Assembly (NCBI RefSeq): GCF_019931165.1
Contig: NZ_JAIOUP010000001.1
Coordinates: 310,001 to 374,000, forward strand
Direction: 5' to 3'
Length of the DNA: 64,000 nucleotides
From: Schnuerera sp. xch1
GTDB lineage: Bacteria > Bacillota > Clostridia > Tissierellales > Tepidimicrobiaceae
Of this stretch, positions 1 to 9,412 are shown in pieces; within the stretch, counting starts at the first letter, position 1; the number at the start of each line of letters is the position of its first letter. The position numbers and the translations under genes were made by a program. Below the pieces are notes generated by a model that saw nothing but the letters and a program-made list of their open reading frames with translations, made no database searches and was not told where the DNA came from.

Positions 1-389
1 AAATCTATTTTAGACGAAACCATGTCTATTGCATCAACTACATAATTATAATCGGATGATAATAATGATTCTCTATTTTTATCATTATAGGTCTCTTCAT
101 AAACCTTTATATCTAAATCAGGATTGATTTCCATTAATCTATCTTTCATTACCTGAACTTTCGATAAACCTATGGTTTTTGAGGTAGCATGTATTTGCCT
201 ATTTATATTGCTTATATCTATTATATCATAATCTATAAGAATAATCTTGCCTAGTCCTGATCTAACTAAAGCCTCACAAACAAAAGAGCCAACACCGCCT
301 ATTCCAAATACTGCAATCTTCGATCTTTTTAATTTTTGCATACCTTCTTTACCTAATAACAATTCAGTTCTTGAAAATCTATTATCCAT
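1..389 (-). CDS. tcdA: tRNA threonylcarbamoyladenosine dehydratase (N-terminal part, runs off the window)
   Basis: This is an E1-like ThiF/MoeB-family ATP-dependent enzyme, most like TcdA, which cyclises t6A37 to ct6A in ANN-decoding tRNAs. About 129 residues are visible. They begin MDNRFSRTELLLGKEGMQKL and carry the nucleotide-binding GIGGVGS loop near residue 30, an LIDYD acidic segment and the NRQIH motif typical of E1-like adenylating enzymes. The ATG at 389 is preceded by a GGGAG ribosome binding site. It lies 20 bases downstream of aspS and is probably cotranscribed. The C-terminus is beyond the left edge, so TcdA cannot be separated rigorously from other ThiF-family members, but the start and the aspS neighbourhood favour TcdA. 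Confidence 0.85.
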   Translation of the reverse strand, partial: MDNRFSRTELLLGKEGMQKLKRSKIAVFGIGGVGSFVCEALVRSGLGKIILIDYDIIDISNINRQIHATSKTIGLSKVQVMKDRLMEINPDLDIKVYEETYNDKNRESLLSSDYNYVVDAIDMVSSKID

Positions 390-408
390 TTCAATCTCCC
401 TATTCAAA

Positions 409-2190
409 TTATTTCATATCTACTTTTATATGTGTCTCCTTTAATTGTTCTTCAGCAACTTCAGAAGGTGCACCTGTTAATAAGCAAGTAGCAGATTGAG
501 TCTTTGGAAAAGCTATTACATCTCTAATATTAGAGCTTTGCGTTAATAGCATCATCAACCTATCAAATCCATAAGCAATACCACCATGAGGTGGAGTACC
601 ATACTTAAATGCTTCCAATAAGAACCCAAACTTATTCCAAGCCTCTTCCTCTGAAAGACCAAGTGCAGCAAACATCTTGTTTTGTAATTCCCTATCATTT
701 ATTCTAATACTTCCACCACCCATTTCATCTCCATTAATCACTATATCATAAGCCTTCGCTCTCACTTTTTCAGGCTCAGTTTCCAGTAGAAGTATATCCT
801 CTTCCATAGGATGAGTAAATGGATGATGCTTCGCTACATACCTTTCCTCTTCTTCATCATATTCAAACAATGGAAATTCGGTAATCCACACCAATTTCAA
901 CTCGTCATCATTCAGTATATCAAGTCTTCTAGCTACTTCATTTCTTAAATTTCCTAGGCTATCAAACACAACTCCTTCCTTATCTGCTACAAACAATAGA
1001 AGATCTCCCTTTTCTCCATCCATTCTATTGATCATATTATTCAATTCCTCTTCCGATAAGAATTTTGCAATTGGTGAGGTAATACCTTCTTCTGTTATCT
1101 TAATCCATGCCAAACCTTTTGCTTTAAAGGTCTTCACATATTCCTCTAGGCTATTTATATTCTTTCTTGTAAACTGATCTCCATATCCTTTTACATTAAT
1201 GCCCCTTACACAACCATTGTCTTTAATAGTACCACTAAACACTTTGAACTCCGAATTTTCAACTATATCAGAGATATTGACCAATTCGAATCCAAATCTT
1301 AAGTCAGGTTTGTCAACCCCAAATCTCTCCATAGCCTCTTTATATGTCATTCTTTGTATTGGTAATTCTATCTCTATTCCTTTTAATTCTTTAAACAACC
1401 TATATAACATCTTTTCATTTATTTCTATCACATCTTCTACATCTACAAAGGACATCTCTATATCTATCTGTGTAAATTCAGGCTGTCTATTTGCCCTCAG
1501 ATCCTCATCTCTAAAGCATTTTACTATTTGATAATACCTATCCATACCAGACACCATTAAGAGCTGCTTCATAAGCTGTGGAGACTGAGGAAGAGCATAA
1601 AAATGCCCTGGATTTACTCTGCTTGGCACTAAATAATCCCTAGCTCCTTCAGGAGTTGGTTTATTCAACATTGGAGTTTCTATCTCAACAAAATTATTTT
1701 CATCTAGAAAGTCTCTTACCATCTTTGCAGTCTTGTGCCTAATCTTCAAAATATTTTGCATAGATGGTTTTCTTAAATCCAAATATCTATATTTTAATCT
1801 CATAGTTTCAGCTACGTTATCATCATCTTTAATATATATAGGTGGAGTTTCAGATTCGTTGAGTATTTTTAGCTCCTGTGCTAACACCTCTATATCTCCT
1901 GTTTCAATATCTTTATTTTTTGATTGTCTTTCTCTTACCTTTCCTCGAACAGCTACTACAAACTCAGATCTTATATCTTCTGCTTTTTTAAATATCTCTT
2001 CTGAAACTGTATTGTCAAATACTATCTGGCAAATCCCCGTAGTATCTCTTAGGTCAACAAATATTAATGATCCTAGGTTTCTTTCTCTTTGTACCCAGCC
2101 CATTAAAACAGTCTCTTCATTTATATTTGATATTCTTAAATCTCCGCACATATGAGTCCTTCTTAAATTCCCCATAGTCTCTCTCATCAT
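409..2190 (-). CDS. aspS: aspartyl-tRNA synthetase
   Basis: This class II aminoacyl-tRNA synthetase charges tRNA-Asp in the cytoplasm. The protein is 593 residues, normal for the bacterial type. It has an N-terminal OB-fold anticodon-binding region (RTHMCGDLR start, WVQRERNLGSLIFVDLRD), class II motif 2 around FRDEDLRANRQPEFTQIDIE, the bacterial insertion domain in the middle, and motif 3 GIAYGFDRLMMLL near the C-terminus. The start is the ATG at 2190: a longer reading begins with a TTG that lies inside the GAGGAGG ribosome binding site. Expression should follow tRNA-Asp charging through the T-box leader directly upstream. I cannot tell a discriminating from a non-discriminating enzyme by eye, although asnA in the window shows an asparagine synthesis route exists. 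Confidence 0.96.
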   Translation of the reverse strand: MMRETMGNLRRTHMCGDLRISNINEETVLMGWVQRERNLGSLIFVDLRDTTGICQIVFDNTVSEEIFKKAEDIRSEFVVAVRGKVRERQSKNKDIETGDIEVLAQELKILNESETPPIYIKDDDNVAETMRLKYRYLDLRKPSMQNILKIRHKTAKMVRDFLDENNFVEIETPMLNKPTPEGARDYLVPSRVNPGHFYALPQSPQLMKQLLMVSGMDRYYQIVKCFRDEDLRANRQPEFTQIDIEMSFVDVEDVIEINEKMLYRLFKELKGIEIELPIQRMTYKEAMERFGVDKPDLRFGFELVNISDIVENSEFKVFSGTIKDNGCVRGINVKGYGDQFTRKNINSLEEYVKTFKAKGLAWIKITEEGITSPIAKFLSEEELNNMINRMDGEKGDLLLFVADKEGVVFDSLGNLRNEVARRLDILNDDELKLVWITEFPLFEYDEEEERYVAKHHPFTHPMEEDILLLETEPEKVRAKAYDIVINGDEMGGGSIRINDRELQNKMFAALGLSEEEAWNKFGFLLEAFKYGTPPHGGIAYGFDRLMMLLTQSSNIRDVIAFPKTQSATCLLTGAPSEVAEEQLKETHIKVDMK

Positions 2191-2208
2191 ATTATTTACC
2201 CTCCTCAA

Positions 2209-2447
2209 AAAATAATAATCCTCTCATCTCCAAAGTACAGGGACGAGAGGATGAATTCCCGCGGTGCCACCCTAATTAGGCTTTGACCTCGCTCAAATAT
2301 TTATAACGCAATCTCTGCGAACAAAACGTACTTGTTAACTCAAAGGTGTCTTTATTAAATATTAACATCGGATTTCCACCTACACCGACTCTCTATAGAT
2401 AAGTGATTTAATTACTCTTCCTTCTCATCGTTTTAATATTATATTTT
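2209..2447 (-). promoter_or_regulatory. T-box riboswitch leader of aspS (Asp specifier GAC)
   Basis: On the minus strand the leader carries the T-box core AGGGTGGCACCGCGGG (about 2257-2273) and a stem I with an AAGG/CCTT lower helix, an AAGAGTA strand and the opposing specifier loop. The codon at the specifier position is GAC (2350-2348) followed by A, which matches aspartate and the downstream gene. A terminator hairpin CCTCTCGTCC...GGAGATGAGAGG followed by U-rich sequence (about 2215-2251) closes the leader. Uncharged tRNA-Asp should favour the antiterminator and readthrough. Confidence 0.95.
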
Positions 2448-2452
2448 TATAC

Positions 2453-2481
2453 ATTATAAAATATATTCTAATCGGTGTCAA
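2453..2481 (-). promoter_or_regulatory. sigma-A-type promoter of the aspS T-box leader
   Basis: A perfect -35 TTGACA (2481-2476), 17-base spacer and perfect -10 TATAAT (2458-2453) read on the minus strand. The -35 box overlaps the stop codon of hemZ, so hemZ and aspS are packed with no spare sequence. Confidence 0.88.
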
Positions 2482-3950
2482 GACATGAAATTTACTTTTC
2501 TTGCCACCATTTCATCAATTCTCTCCAAATATTCTTTTAAGCTCTTAACATTAGGCACTCTTTCTATTCTATTTTCTTTTGGATAAAATATTTTTGATAC
2601 TGCTCCCATACCTACTGCTATTATAGTCTCCTTTTCTTCCATCATCTTAATATTATAAATACATTCCTTACCTTCTTTTGCATAACCTACATTCTCAAAG
2701 TTTCCCATAATCTGTTTTTGTCTATATAGATAGTAGGGTTTCAAATTCATTTCTTCTGCAAATAATTTGGTCTCTTTTAACATTGCCTCTAGCTCATTTT
2801 GATCCTTTAAATCGTATTGATCTATTACATGCCTAAACTTTGATCCCCTTTTTATTGCTAATGTATGAACAGTCAAGTTTTCTGGATCCAAATACTTCAA
2901 TTTTTCCAAAGTATTTTCAATCTCATCTATACCTTCAGAAGGAAGTCCAACTATTAAGTCCATATTTACAACACCTATCCCTACATTCTTTGCCAAATTA
3001 TAAGCATTTATTATCTCATCACTATTGTGTTGTCTTCCGATCACTTTCAATGTACTATCGTTCATAGTTTGTGGATTTATACTAATCCTATCCACTTCAT
3101 TTTCTTTGAGCATCTTTAGCAATCCAACATCAATGGTATCTGGTCTTCCTGCTTCTACAGTAATTTCATCTATATTATTACGACCAAAGTTTTTATATAT
3201 TGTTTTGATTATCTTTTCCAAATTTTTATTAGGTATAGCCGAAGGAGTTCCCCCTCCAATATAAACAGTAGAAATAGATTTTCCACTCATCAACTCAGCT
3301 ATCCTATTTATTTCATATATAAGGTTATCAGTATACTTGTCTACAAGATAACCATATTTCCCTATATTACATGATGGAAAAGAACAATATAAACATCTAG
3401 TAGGACAAAATGGGATACTCACATATAGACTAAATCTATTTTTATCTAAAGGATGTATATGATTTCTCTGTTTATGAGCTATATTTAATATTAGATTAGC
3501 TTTCTCAGAAAATATTTTATATTGTTCTGTTAATATATTCAATATTTCATTATCTTTAAAACCATTATCTATTAAATCATGAACAATTTTTACTGGTCTA
3601 ACTCCAGTTAAAATTCCCCAAGGTAATATAGTATTGGATATATTATTTAAAGCTTCATATAAGCTTTGTTTAACACCAATCTTTATCTTTTTATAGGTCT
3701 CATGTTTTCCTATGTTCATTTGTTCTATTTTCTGTATAGAACTATTAAATATCAAACTATGATCTATATATACTTTTGTAATAGATCTTATCTGTCCAAT
3801 ATTATTATATAGTACATTTTCAATTAAAATTCCATTATCATATTCATCTAGATCATCAATAAATACTATTTTTTTACTAAAATAATAAGCTTTAATTAAT
3901 TCACGAATTTCATATCTAAAATTGTGACCTATCAAATGGACATAAATCAT
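2478..3950 (-). CDS. hemZ: HemZ-type radical SAM coproporphyrinogen III oxidase-like protein
   Basis: This is a 490-residue radical SAM enzyme of the HemN/HemZ group, which acts oxygen-independently on coproporphyrinogen III or a related tetrapyrrole. The cluster-binding CPTRCLYCSF (CxxxCxxC) lies near residue 185, after a roughly 170-residue N-terminal extension typical of HemZ. It is followed by YIGGGTPSAI and a C-terminal HemN-like part. The ATG at 3950 has a GGGGAG site; the longer TTG reading overlaps that site. It starts 11 bases after the small HTH gene and ends on the -35 box of the aspS promoter. The family also contains heme chaperones and other functions, so the exact substrate is inferred. 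Confidence 0.88.
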   Translation of the reverse strand: MIYVHLIGHNFRYEIRELIKAYYFSKKIVFIDDLDEYDNGILIENVLYNNIGQIRSITKVYIDHSLIFNSSIQKIEQMNIGKHETYKKIKIGVKQSLYEALNNISNTILPWGILTGVRPVKIVHDLIDNGFKDNEILNILTEQYKIFSEKANLILNIAHKQRNHIHPLDKNRFSLYVSIPFCPTRCLYCSFPSCNIGKYGYLVDKYTDNLIYEINRIAELMSGKSISTVYIGGGTPSAIPNKNLEKIIKTIYKNFGRNNIDEITVEAGRPDTIDVGLLKMLKENEVDRISINPQTMNDSTLKVIGRQHNSDEIINAYNLAKNVGIGVVNMDLIVGLPSEGIDEIENTLEKLKYLDPENLTVHTLAIKRGSKFRHVIDQYDLKDQNELEAMLKETKLFAEEMNLKPYYLYRQKQIMGNFENVGYAKEGKECIYNIKMMEEKETIIAVGMGAVSKIFYPKENRIERVPNVKSLKEYLERIDEMVARKVNFMS

Positions 3951-3961
3951 AACTACTCCCC

Positions 3962-4132
3962 TCAATAATCATCATAATAATCTTGCATTACCTTTTTTAC
4001 ATATCTTGTAGATATACCAAACTCTTTAGCAATCTCCTCTTTATTTAATCCCATTTCTATCAACTCATGCACTTCATGCAAATCAACATCCTTTTTATCT
4101 TTGTCATATTTAAAATAGGATTTTTTACTCAT
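3962..4132 (-). CDS. small helix-turn-helix protein, 56 residues
   Basis: This short gene starts at ATG 4132 behind an excellent AGGAGGTGG site. The highly charged protein opens MSKKSYFKYDKDKKDVDLHE and then has a clear helix-turn-helix: LIEMGLNKEEIAKEFGIS (about residues 24-41) followed by the recognition-helix-like TRYVKKVMQ. It ends in an acidic, tyrosine-rich tail. It resembles the DNA-binding part of resolvase, sigma-region-4 or Trp-repressor-like folds without a partner domain. It sits between the MBL hydrolase gene (52 bases upstream) and hemZ (11 bases downstream), probably in one transcript. A hairpin can cover its ribosome binding site. I do not know its target. Confidence 0.8.
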   Translation of the reverse strand: MSKKSYFKYDKDKKDVDLHEVHELIEMGLNKEEIAKEFGISTRYVKKVMQDYYDDY

Positions 4133-4135
4133 CAA

Positions 4136-4174
4136 AGCCACCTCCTAGGACATATACTCCCCAAGAAGGTGGCT
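4136..4174 (-). promoter_or_regulatory. hairpin sequestering the ribosome binding site of the HTH mini-gene
   Basis: On the minus strand AGCCACCT (4174-4167) and AGGTGGCT (4143-4136) form a perfect 8-bp stem around a 23-base loop. The 3' arm contains the AGGAGGTGG Shine-Dalgarno of the 56-residue protein, and the ATG follows 3 bases after the stem. No U-tract follows, so this is not an intrinsic terminator. It looks like translational control, although no ligand or partner can be named. Confidence 0.55.
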
Positions 4175-4184
4175 ATTCATACTT

Positions 4185-4805
4185 CTATCTAACAAATGGA
4201 TTAGTCTCTTTTTCTTTCTTTATAGTTGATGCTGGTCCATGCCCTGGATATACTTTAGTATCATCAGGAAAGACCATTAATCTATTTTTTACTGAATTAA
4301 TTATAGCATCGTAAGAACTCTTTGGAAAATCTGTTCTTCCAATAGAACCAGCAAATAAAGTGTCTCCTGTTAATAAGCAATCATCAATTTTTAAACTAAT
4401 TCCGCCCGGTGTATGCCCAGGGGTATGAATTACTTCAGCATTTAAATCTCCAAGAGTTATATTGTCACCATCTTCCAATAGGATGTCTGGAGATATTTCT
4501 ATAGATCCCATTACCATTGTACTAGAAAGGTTTGCATCTCCATCCTTCAATAAATACTCATCATCTTTATGAATAGCCAAAGGCGCATTAGTGTATTCTT
4601 TTATCTCTTTAACACCAGCAATATGATCTCCATGCCCATGGGTAAGTATTATATATTTTATATTTAACTTTAATTCTTTGATTTTAGCAATAATGTCATC
4701 TGCATCTCCACCTGGATCAACTACAATTCCTTCTGTACTATTCTCTGGATAGATTAAGTAACAGTTAGCAGCGTAGACTCCTGCTGGTATCCTTACAACG
4801 TTCAA
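4185..4805 (-). CDS. MBL-fold metallo-hydrolase (glyoxalase II-like)
   Basis: A 206-residue metallo-beta-lactamase-fold hydrolase of the glyoxalase II/YcbL-like branch. Metal-binding motifs are visible in order: THGHGDH (HxHxDH, near residue 55), a second histidine in HTPGHTPGG, and the aspartate in LLTGDTLFAGSIGRTDF. The final histidine is in YPGHGP. The family hydrolyses thioesters such as S-lactoylglutathione, but in Firmicutes lacking glutathione the substrate is usually unknown. It follows dtd by 11 bases, in the relA-dtd-MBL-hemZ order common in Clostridia. Confidence 0.9.
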   Translation of the reverse strand: MNVVRIPAGVYAANCYLIYPENSTEGIVVDPGGDADDIIAKIKELKLNIKYIILTHGHGDHIAGVKEIKEYTNAPLAIHKDDEYLLKDGDANLSSTMVMGSIEISPDILLEDGDNITLGDLNAEVIHTPGHTPGGISLKIDDCLLTGDTLFAGSIGRTDFPKSSYDAIINSVKNRLMVFPDDTKVYPGHGPASTIKKEKETNPFVR

Positions 4806-4816
4806 ATGTATCCCTC

Positions 4817-5266
4817 CTAAAAAGTTTTCTTACTATCTATTAGTATAGTTACAGGTCCATCATTTATTAAATCCACATACATATGAGCTCCAAATACACC
4901 TTTTTCGGTCTTAATACCTCTTTCTTTACATTTTTCAATAAACCTATTATAAATATTATCAGCAATCTTAGGATCTGCAGATTTAATAAAACTTGGTCTC
5001 TTACCCTTCCTAACATCACCATATAATGTAAATTGAGATATTACTAACATCTCCCCTTTTATATCCATTACAGACAAATTCATCTTATCTTTATCATCTT
5101 CAAATATTCTTAAACCTAGAATCTTATTGACCATATATTCTAGATCTTTATCATCATCTCCTTCACCCACACCAAGAAAAACCAATAAGCCTCTATTGAT
5201 TTTTCCAACTGTATCTTCTTTTACCTCAACATTTGCCCTCGATACTCTTTGCACCACTGCTCTCAT
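4817..5266 (-). CDS. dtd: D-aminoacyl-tRNA deacylase
   Basis: DTD removes D-amino acids (and glycine mischarged on tRNA-Ala) from tRNA. The 149-residue protein has the family length and hallmarks: [11 protein letters not shown] start, SQFTLYGD at about residue 78 and the C-terminal NDGPVTI that forms the cross-subunit active site with its Gly-Pro. The ATG at 5266 is preferred over an in-frame TTG one codon earlier because of its spacing to GGAAG. It follows relA by 16 bases, the classic relA-dtd pair. Confidence 0.96.
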   Translation of the reverse strand: MRAVVQRVSRANVEVKEDTVGKINRGLLVFLGVGEGDDDKDLEYMVNKILGLRIFEDDKDKMNLSVMDIKGEMLVISQFTLYGDVRKGKRPSFIKSADPKIADNIYNRFIEKCKERGIKTEKGVFGAHMYVDLINDGPVTILIDSKKTF

Positions 5267-5282
5267 CAATATCTTCCTTTCT

Positions 5283-7445
5283 TTAATTCGTTACTCTATA
5301 CACATCTATTACACCTTTGAACTTTTTGATCTTTTTCATCAAAGTCGTCAATTGATCAATATCCTTTATTTCTAAAGTCATGTTTATTATAGCTAGTTTC
5401 TCCTTATTAATCCTAGCACTCAAAGATGCCAGAGAAAGTCCAGAATCGGTAATGCTTTGAGTAATTTCAGTAAGCAATCCTTTTTTGTCCGTAGCCTTCA
5501 CTTGCATTTCAGCCTGATATTCAGCTCTTTCATCTGTATCCCAACTAACCTCTAAAAACCTTTCTTTACTTTCTATAGAACCTATATTAGGACAATCCTG
5601 TCTATGAACAGATACACCTCTACCTCTTGTAATATATCCAACCACTTCATCTCCAGGTACTGGGTTACAACATTTAGCAAACCTTACTTTGATATTGTCT
5701 ACACCTTTTACGCTTATTCCCTGGTTGAATTTTTTTCTCTTCTTGTTAGAAGATTTTTCCTTTACTTTACTTTCAGCAAGTGTCTTTTCATCAACTTTGA
5801 TATGTTCCTTAAAGTATTCTCTCAACCTTGACATTACTTGTGATATAGATATACTTCCATATCCTAAACCTGCATATAGATCATCAACGCTATTTAAACT
5901 TAATTTGCTGGCAATACTTTTTAACCATTCATCTTTAGATAATTCATTGAATTTATAGCCTTGTCTTTTTACCTCTTTATCAAGTATATCTTTTCCTTTT
6001 ATGATATTCTGGTCTCTTTCTTCTCGTTTAAACCACTGACGAATCTTATTTTTAGCTTGACTGCTCTTTACTATTTTTAACCAATCTCTACTTGGGCCAT
6101 TACTGTTTGACGAAGTCAATACCTGAACTATATTACCATTTTTAAGTTTATAATCCAAAGGTACAATTCTACCATCTACCTTTGCTCCAACACAATTATT
6201 ACCCACTGCTGTATGAACCCTATATGCAAAATCTATAGGAGTAGAACCATCAGGAAGATTTATAACATCTCCCTTTGGTGTAAATACAAATACCTCGTCT
6301 GTAAAGAAATCAATCTTTAATGTTTCCATAAATTCCTTAGGATCATTTAAGTCCTTTTGCCATTCCAACAATTGTCTAAGCCAAGTTAACTTCTCATCAA
6401 AATTATCGCTTTTTACTGTTCCCTCTTTGTATTTCCAATGAGCCGCGATTCCATATTCTGCTGTTCTATGCATATCCCAAGTTCTTATTTGAACTTCGAA
6501 TATTTCTCCTTCAGACCCAATAACAGTAGTGTGCAACGATTGATACATGTTGGGTTTAGGCATTGCAATATAATCTTTAAATCTTCCAGGGATAGGTTTC
6601 CACATTGTATGAACTAAGCCTAAAACAGCATAACAATCCTTTATAGTATTAACAATTACTCTAATAGCTGTTAAATCGAATATCTGCTCAAAACTCTTGT
6701 TTTGATAAACCATTTTCTTATATATGCTATAAAAATTTTTTGGTCGACCACTGATATCCCTTGGAATGTCCATTTCTTCTAAATCTTCGTCTAATTCGTC
6801 TATAATTCTTTGTATATATTCTTCTCTTTCTCTTCTTCTCTTTGATACTCTATCGACAAGATCATAATAACCAGCTGGATCTATATACCTTAAAGATAGA
6901 TCTTCTAGTTCCCATTTGATTTTTGACATCCCCAACCTGTGAGCTAATGGGGCATATATTTCTAAAGTTTCTAAAGCCTTTTCCTTTTTTTTCGCTTCAC
7001 TCATATATTCTAAAGTCCTCATATTATGCAATCTATCAGCTAATTTAATGATAATAACTCTTATATCCTTAGCCATCGCCAGTACCATTTTTCTCAAATT
7101 TTCAGCTTGACTTTCTTGCTTAGTTTTATATTTTAACTTCTTCAATTTTGTAACACCATCAACTAAATTAGCTACTTCCTCACCAAATTCCTCTATTATA
7201 GTCTCATAAGTTACATCAGTATCCTCTAATACATCATGAAGTAACGCAGCAATAATCGTATCATCATCCATATTAAGTTCCGCCAATATTATGGCAACAT
7301 TATAAGGATGAGTAAAGAAATCTTCTCCCGAATTTCTGTGTTGACCTTCATGAGAATCATTAGCGAAATTATAAGCCTTAATTATTTGTTCTATATTCGC
7401 ATTACGATTATATTCTTGAATTTTTAACAATAAATTTTCTATCAT
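5283..7445 (-). CDS. relA: bifunctional (p)ppGpp synthetase/hydrolase, Rel/SpoT family
   Basis: A 720-residue Rel protein that makes and degrades the stringent-response alarmone. Domain order: HD hydrolase ([20 protein letters not shown], then the intact HDVLEDT motif), synthetase domain ([20 protein letters not shown]), TGS domain (DVFVF-like [20 protein letters not shown]), helical region, zinc-finger/CC region ([28 protein letters not shown]) and C-terminal ACT domain. Both catalytic halves look intact. The ATG at 7445 follows AGGTG; the longer GTG-initiated reading runs through that site. It lies between recJ and dtd; the apt gene often found between recJ and relA is absent. Confidence 0.96.
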   Translation of the reverse strand: MIENLLLKIQEYNRNANIEQIIKAYNFANDSHEGQHRNSGEDFFTHPYNVAIILAELNMDDDTIIAALLHDVLEDTDVTYETIIEEFGEEVANLVDGVTKLKKLKYKTKQESQAENLRKMVLAMAKDIRVIIIKLADRLHNMRTLEYMSEAKKKEKALETLEIYAPLAHRLGMSKIKWELEDLSLRYIDPAGYYDLVDRVSKRRREREEYIQRIIDELDEDLEEMDIPRDISGRPKNFYSIYKKMVYQNKSFEQIFDLTAIRVIVNTIKDCYAVLGLVHTMWKPIPGRFKDYIAMPKPNMYQSLHTTVIGSEGEIFEVQIRTWDMHRTAEYGIAAHWKYKEGTVKSDNFDEKLTWLRQLLEWQKDLNDPKEFMETLKIDFFTDEVFVFTPKGDVINLPDGSTPIDFAYRVHTAVGNNCVGAKVDGRIVPLDYKLKNGNIVQVLTSSNSNGPSRDWLKIVKSSQAKNKIRQWFKREERDQNIIKGKDILDKEVKRQGYKFNELSKDEWLKSIASKLSLNSVDDLYAGLGYGSISISQVMSRLREYFKEHIKVDEKTLAESKVKEKSSNKKRKKFNQGISVKGVDNIKVRFAKCCNPVPGDEVVGYITRGRGVSVHRQDCPNIGSIESKERFLEVSWDTDERAEYQAEMQVKATDKKGLLTEITQSITDSGLSLASLSARINKEKLAIINMTLEIKDIDQLTTLMKKIKKFKGVIDVYRVTN

Positions 7446-7596
7446 GAGATTCACCTGTTTCACTTTCTATCTGACTAAAGCATAAAAATTTTCAGTTAAT
7501 TCTGTTTAAATTCGATTATTTTTATAATCAGTATTTTATTGCAATTATAACTTAATTTAAAATATTTTTCAGCAAAAACTTTATAAATAATTTATT

Positions 7597-9366
7597 TTAT
7601 CTATAATTTTCTATTATAACTTGCAAATTTTTATTACCCATATATTCATTTATTGTAGGAGTATATACAATATCCATATTTATTTTATTGTTTATACCCT
7701 TGTACATCTTATTTACTTCAAATTGCCCAAATTTATCAATCAATTTCAATTCAAATTCGTTAATATTTCCAAAATAAAGTCCATCTATAGTCTTTCCATT
7801 CTTCATCAATAACAATAGCTTAAGAACATTTTTGTTTTTCCCTAAAACAAAAGCTCTTTTGATACGAACATCTTTTTCTCCAAATAAAGGCTTTGGATTG
7901 CCTTTCCCGAATGGTTCCAAAAGTTTTAATTCCTTAACTAACTTAAAACTGATATATTCTAACGGAAGACGCATATCAATATATACTTTAGGTAAAAGGT
8001 CTTGTCCTGTTAAGGTTGCTTGTCCATTTAGTCTCTCCCTAAATTTTTCTAGGTTGGATATGTCTAAAGCTAATCCAGCAGCCATAGGATGCCCACCAAA
8101 TGATGATAGCAAGTCCTTGCACTTAGAAACTTCTTCAAACATATTATATTCCTTGATGGACCTTCCTGATCCCTTGATTTTGTTTTTTTGTTTTGATTGT
8201 GTCAAAATAATAGTTGGCCTATAGTATCTATCCTTTATCCTACCAGCAATTATTCCTGCTACACTTTCATGAATATTTGGTTCATATATTACGAATATAT
8301 TTTGATTCTTGAATTTTCCTGTTTCTATTTGATCAATAACTTTTTCTATTCCTTCTTCAGTCATTGATTTTCTTTCCTCGTTTAATGAATATAACCTATC
8401 AGCATATTCTTCCGCCAAATCTGGTCTATCTGTTAAAAACATTTCTGCTGCTATATCTGCCCTATCTAATCTCCCAGAAGCGTTTATACAAGGGCCTAAT
8501 ACAAAACCTAAAGAATAAGGAGTAATCTTCTTGCCTTCTAATCCAGTTGCCTTTATAAGGGCTTTTAGTCCTAGATTCTTTGTACTATTAATCCTCTTTA
8601 TCCCCTCTTTCACTATTATTCTATTCTCATCTACTAAATCTACCACATCACAAACTGTACCCATAGCAACAAATTCTAATAGTTCGTACGACTCCTGTAC
8701 ATCTATATCCATCTCATCATATAAAACTTGAATAAATTTAAAAGCAACTCCTGCTCCACATAGTTGTTTAAATGGATAATCACAATCAGGTCTCTTTGGA
8801 TTTATGACTGCATCAGCTTTTGGTAGAACATATTTTTTTTCATCATTATTATCTTTAATAAAACTCACATCATGATGATCTGTTACAATAACTTTTATAT
8901 CCAGTTCTTTAGCTAGATCTATAGCATCAAATGCAGATATACCATTGTCACAAGTTATAATAAGAGAAACCCCATCTTCTTTAGCTTCTTTAACTATTCT
9001 TTCATTGATTCCATAACCATCTTTAATTCTATGAGGAATCACATAATCTACATTGCCCCCACATCTCTTTATAGCATTATATAAAGTCAATATAGCTGAA
9101 TTACCATCTTGATCATAATCACCAGAAATTCTTATCTTTTCTTTATTTATTATACTTTCCTTCATTATATTTACTCCAATTTCCATATCTTTCATAAGTC
9201 TAGGATCATGAAGTTTATCTAAATTAGGATTGATAAAACTATCCAAAAGATTGAATTCTTTAATGTCTCTATTTATAAGGATTCTACATAGCAACTTACT
9301 AATTCTTAGTTTTTTGGACATTATGTCTAAATTAGCCTTTACATTTCTAATCAACCATTTCTCCAA
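7597..9366 (-). CDS. recJ: single-stranded-DNA-specific exonuclease RecJ
   Basis: A 589-residue DHH-superfamily 5'-3' exonuclease for recombination and repair. Visible motifs: ISGDYDQDG (motif I, with glutamine where most RecJ proteins have Ala or Val), TCDNGIS, VTDHHDV (DHH motif), and the DHHA1 part with GSGRS and SSFGGHPMAAGL. The C-terminal third is the OB-like RecJ region and is near the short end of the family. The start is TTG at 9366 behind GGGAGTGAG. It follows the SCIFF maturase gene directly; secD and secF, which often sit between them in Clostridia, are missing here. Confidence 0.93.
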   Translation of the reverse strand: MEKWLIRNVKANLDIMSKKLRISKLLCRILINRDIKEFNLLDSFINPNLDKLHDPRLMKDMEIGVNIMKESIINKEKIRISGDYDQDGNSAILTLYNAIKRCGGNVDYVIPHRIKDGYGINERIVKEAKEDGVSLIITCDNGISAFDAIDLAKELDIKVIVTDHHDVSFIKDNNDEKKYVLPKADAVINPKRPDCDYPFKQLCGAGVAFKFIQVLYDEMDIDVQESYELLEFVAMGTVCDVVDLVDENRIIVKEGIKRINSTKNLGLKALIKATGLEGKKITPYSLGFVLGPCINASGRLDRADIAAEMFLTDRPDLAEEYADRLYSLNEERKSMTEEGIEKVIDQIETGKFKNQNIFVIYEPNIHESVAGIIAGRIKDRYYRPTIILTQSKQKNKIKGSGRSIKEYNMFEEVSKCKDLLSSFGGHPMAAGLALDISNLEKFRERLNGQATLTGQDLLPKVYIDMRLPLEYISFKLVKELKLLEPFGKGNPKPLFGEKDVRIKRAFVLGKNKNVLKLLLLMKNGKTIDGLYFGNINEFELKLIDKFGQFEVNKMYKGINNKINMDIVYTPTINEYMGNKNLQVIIENYR

Positions 9367-9412
9367 AAATTACTCACTCCCATAAATTCCGCCTATTAGA
9401 TAAAAATTTATA

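Noticed and set aside
4136-4174. Hairpin as terminator of the relA-dtd-MBL transcript
   Set aside because: No U-tract follows on either strand, and its 3' arm is the ribosome binding site of the next gene.
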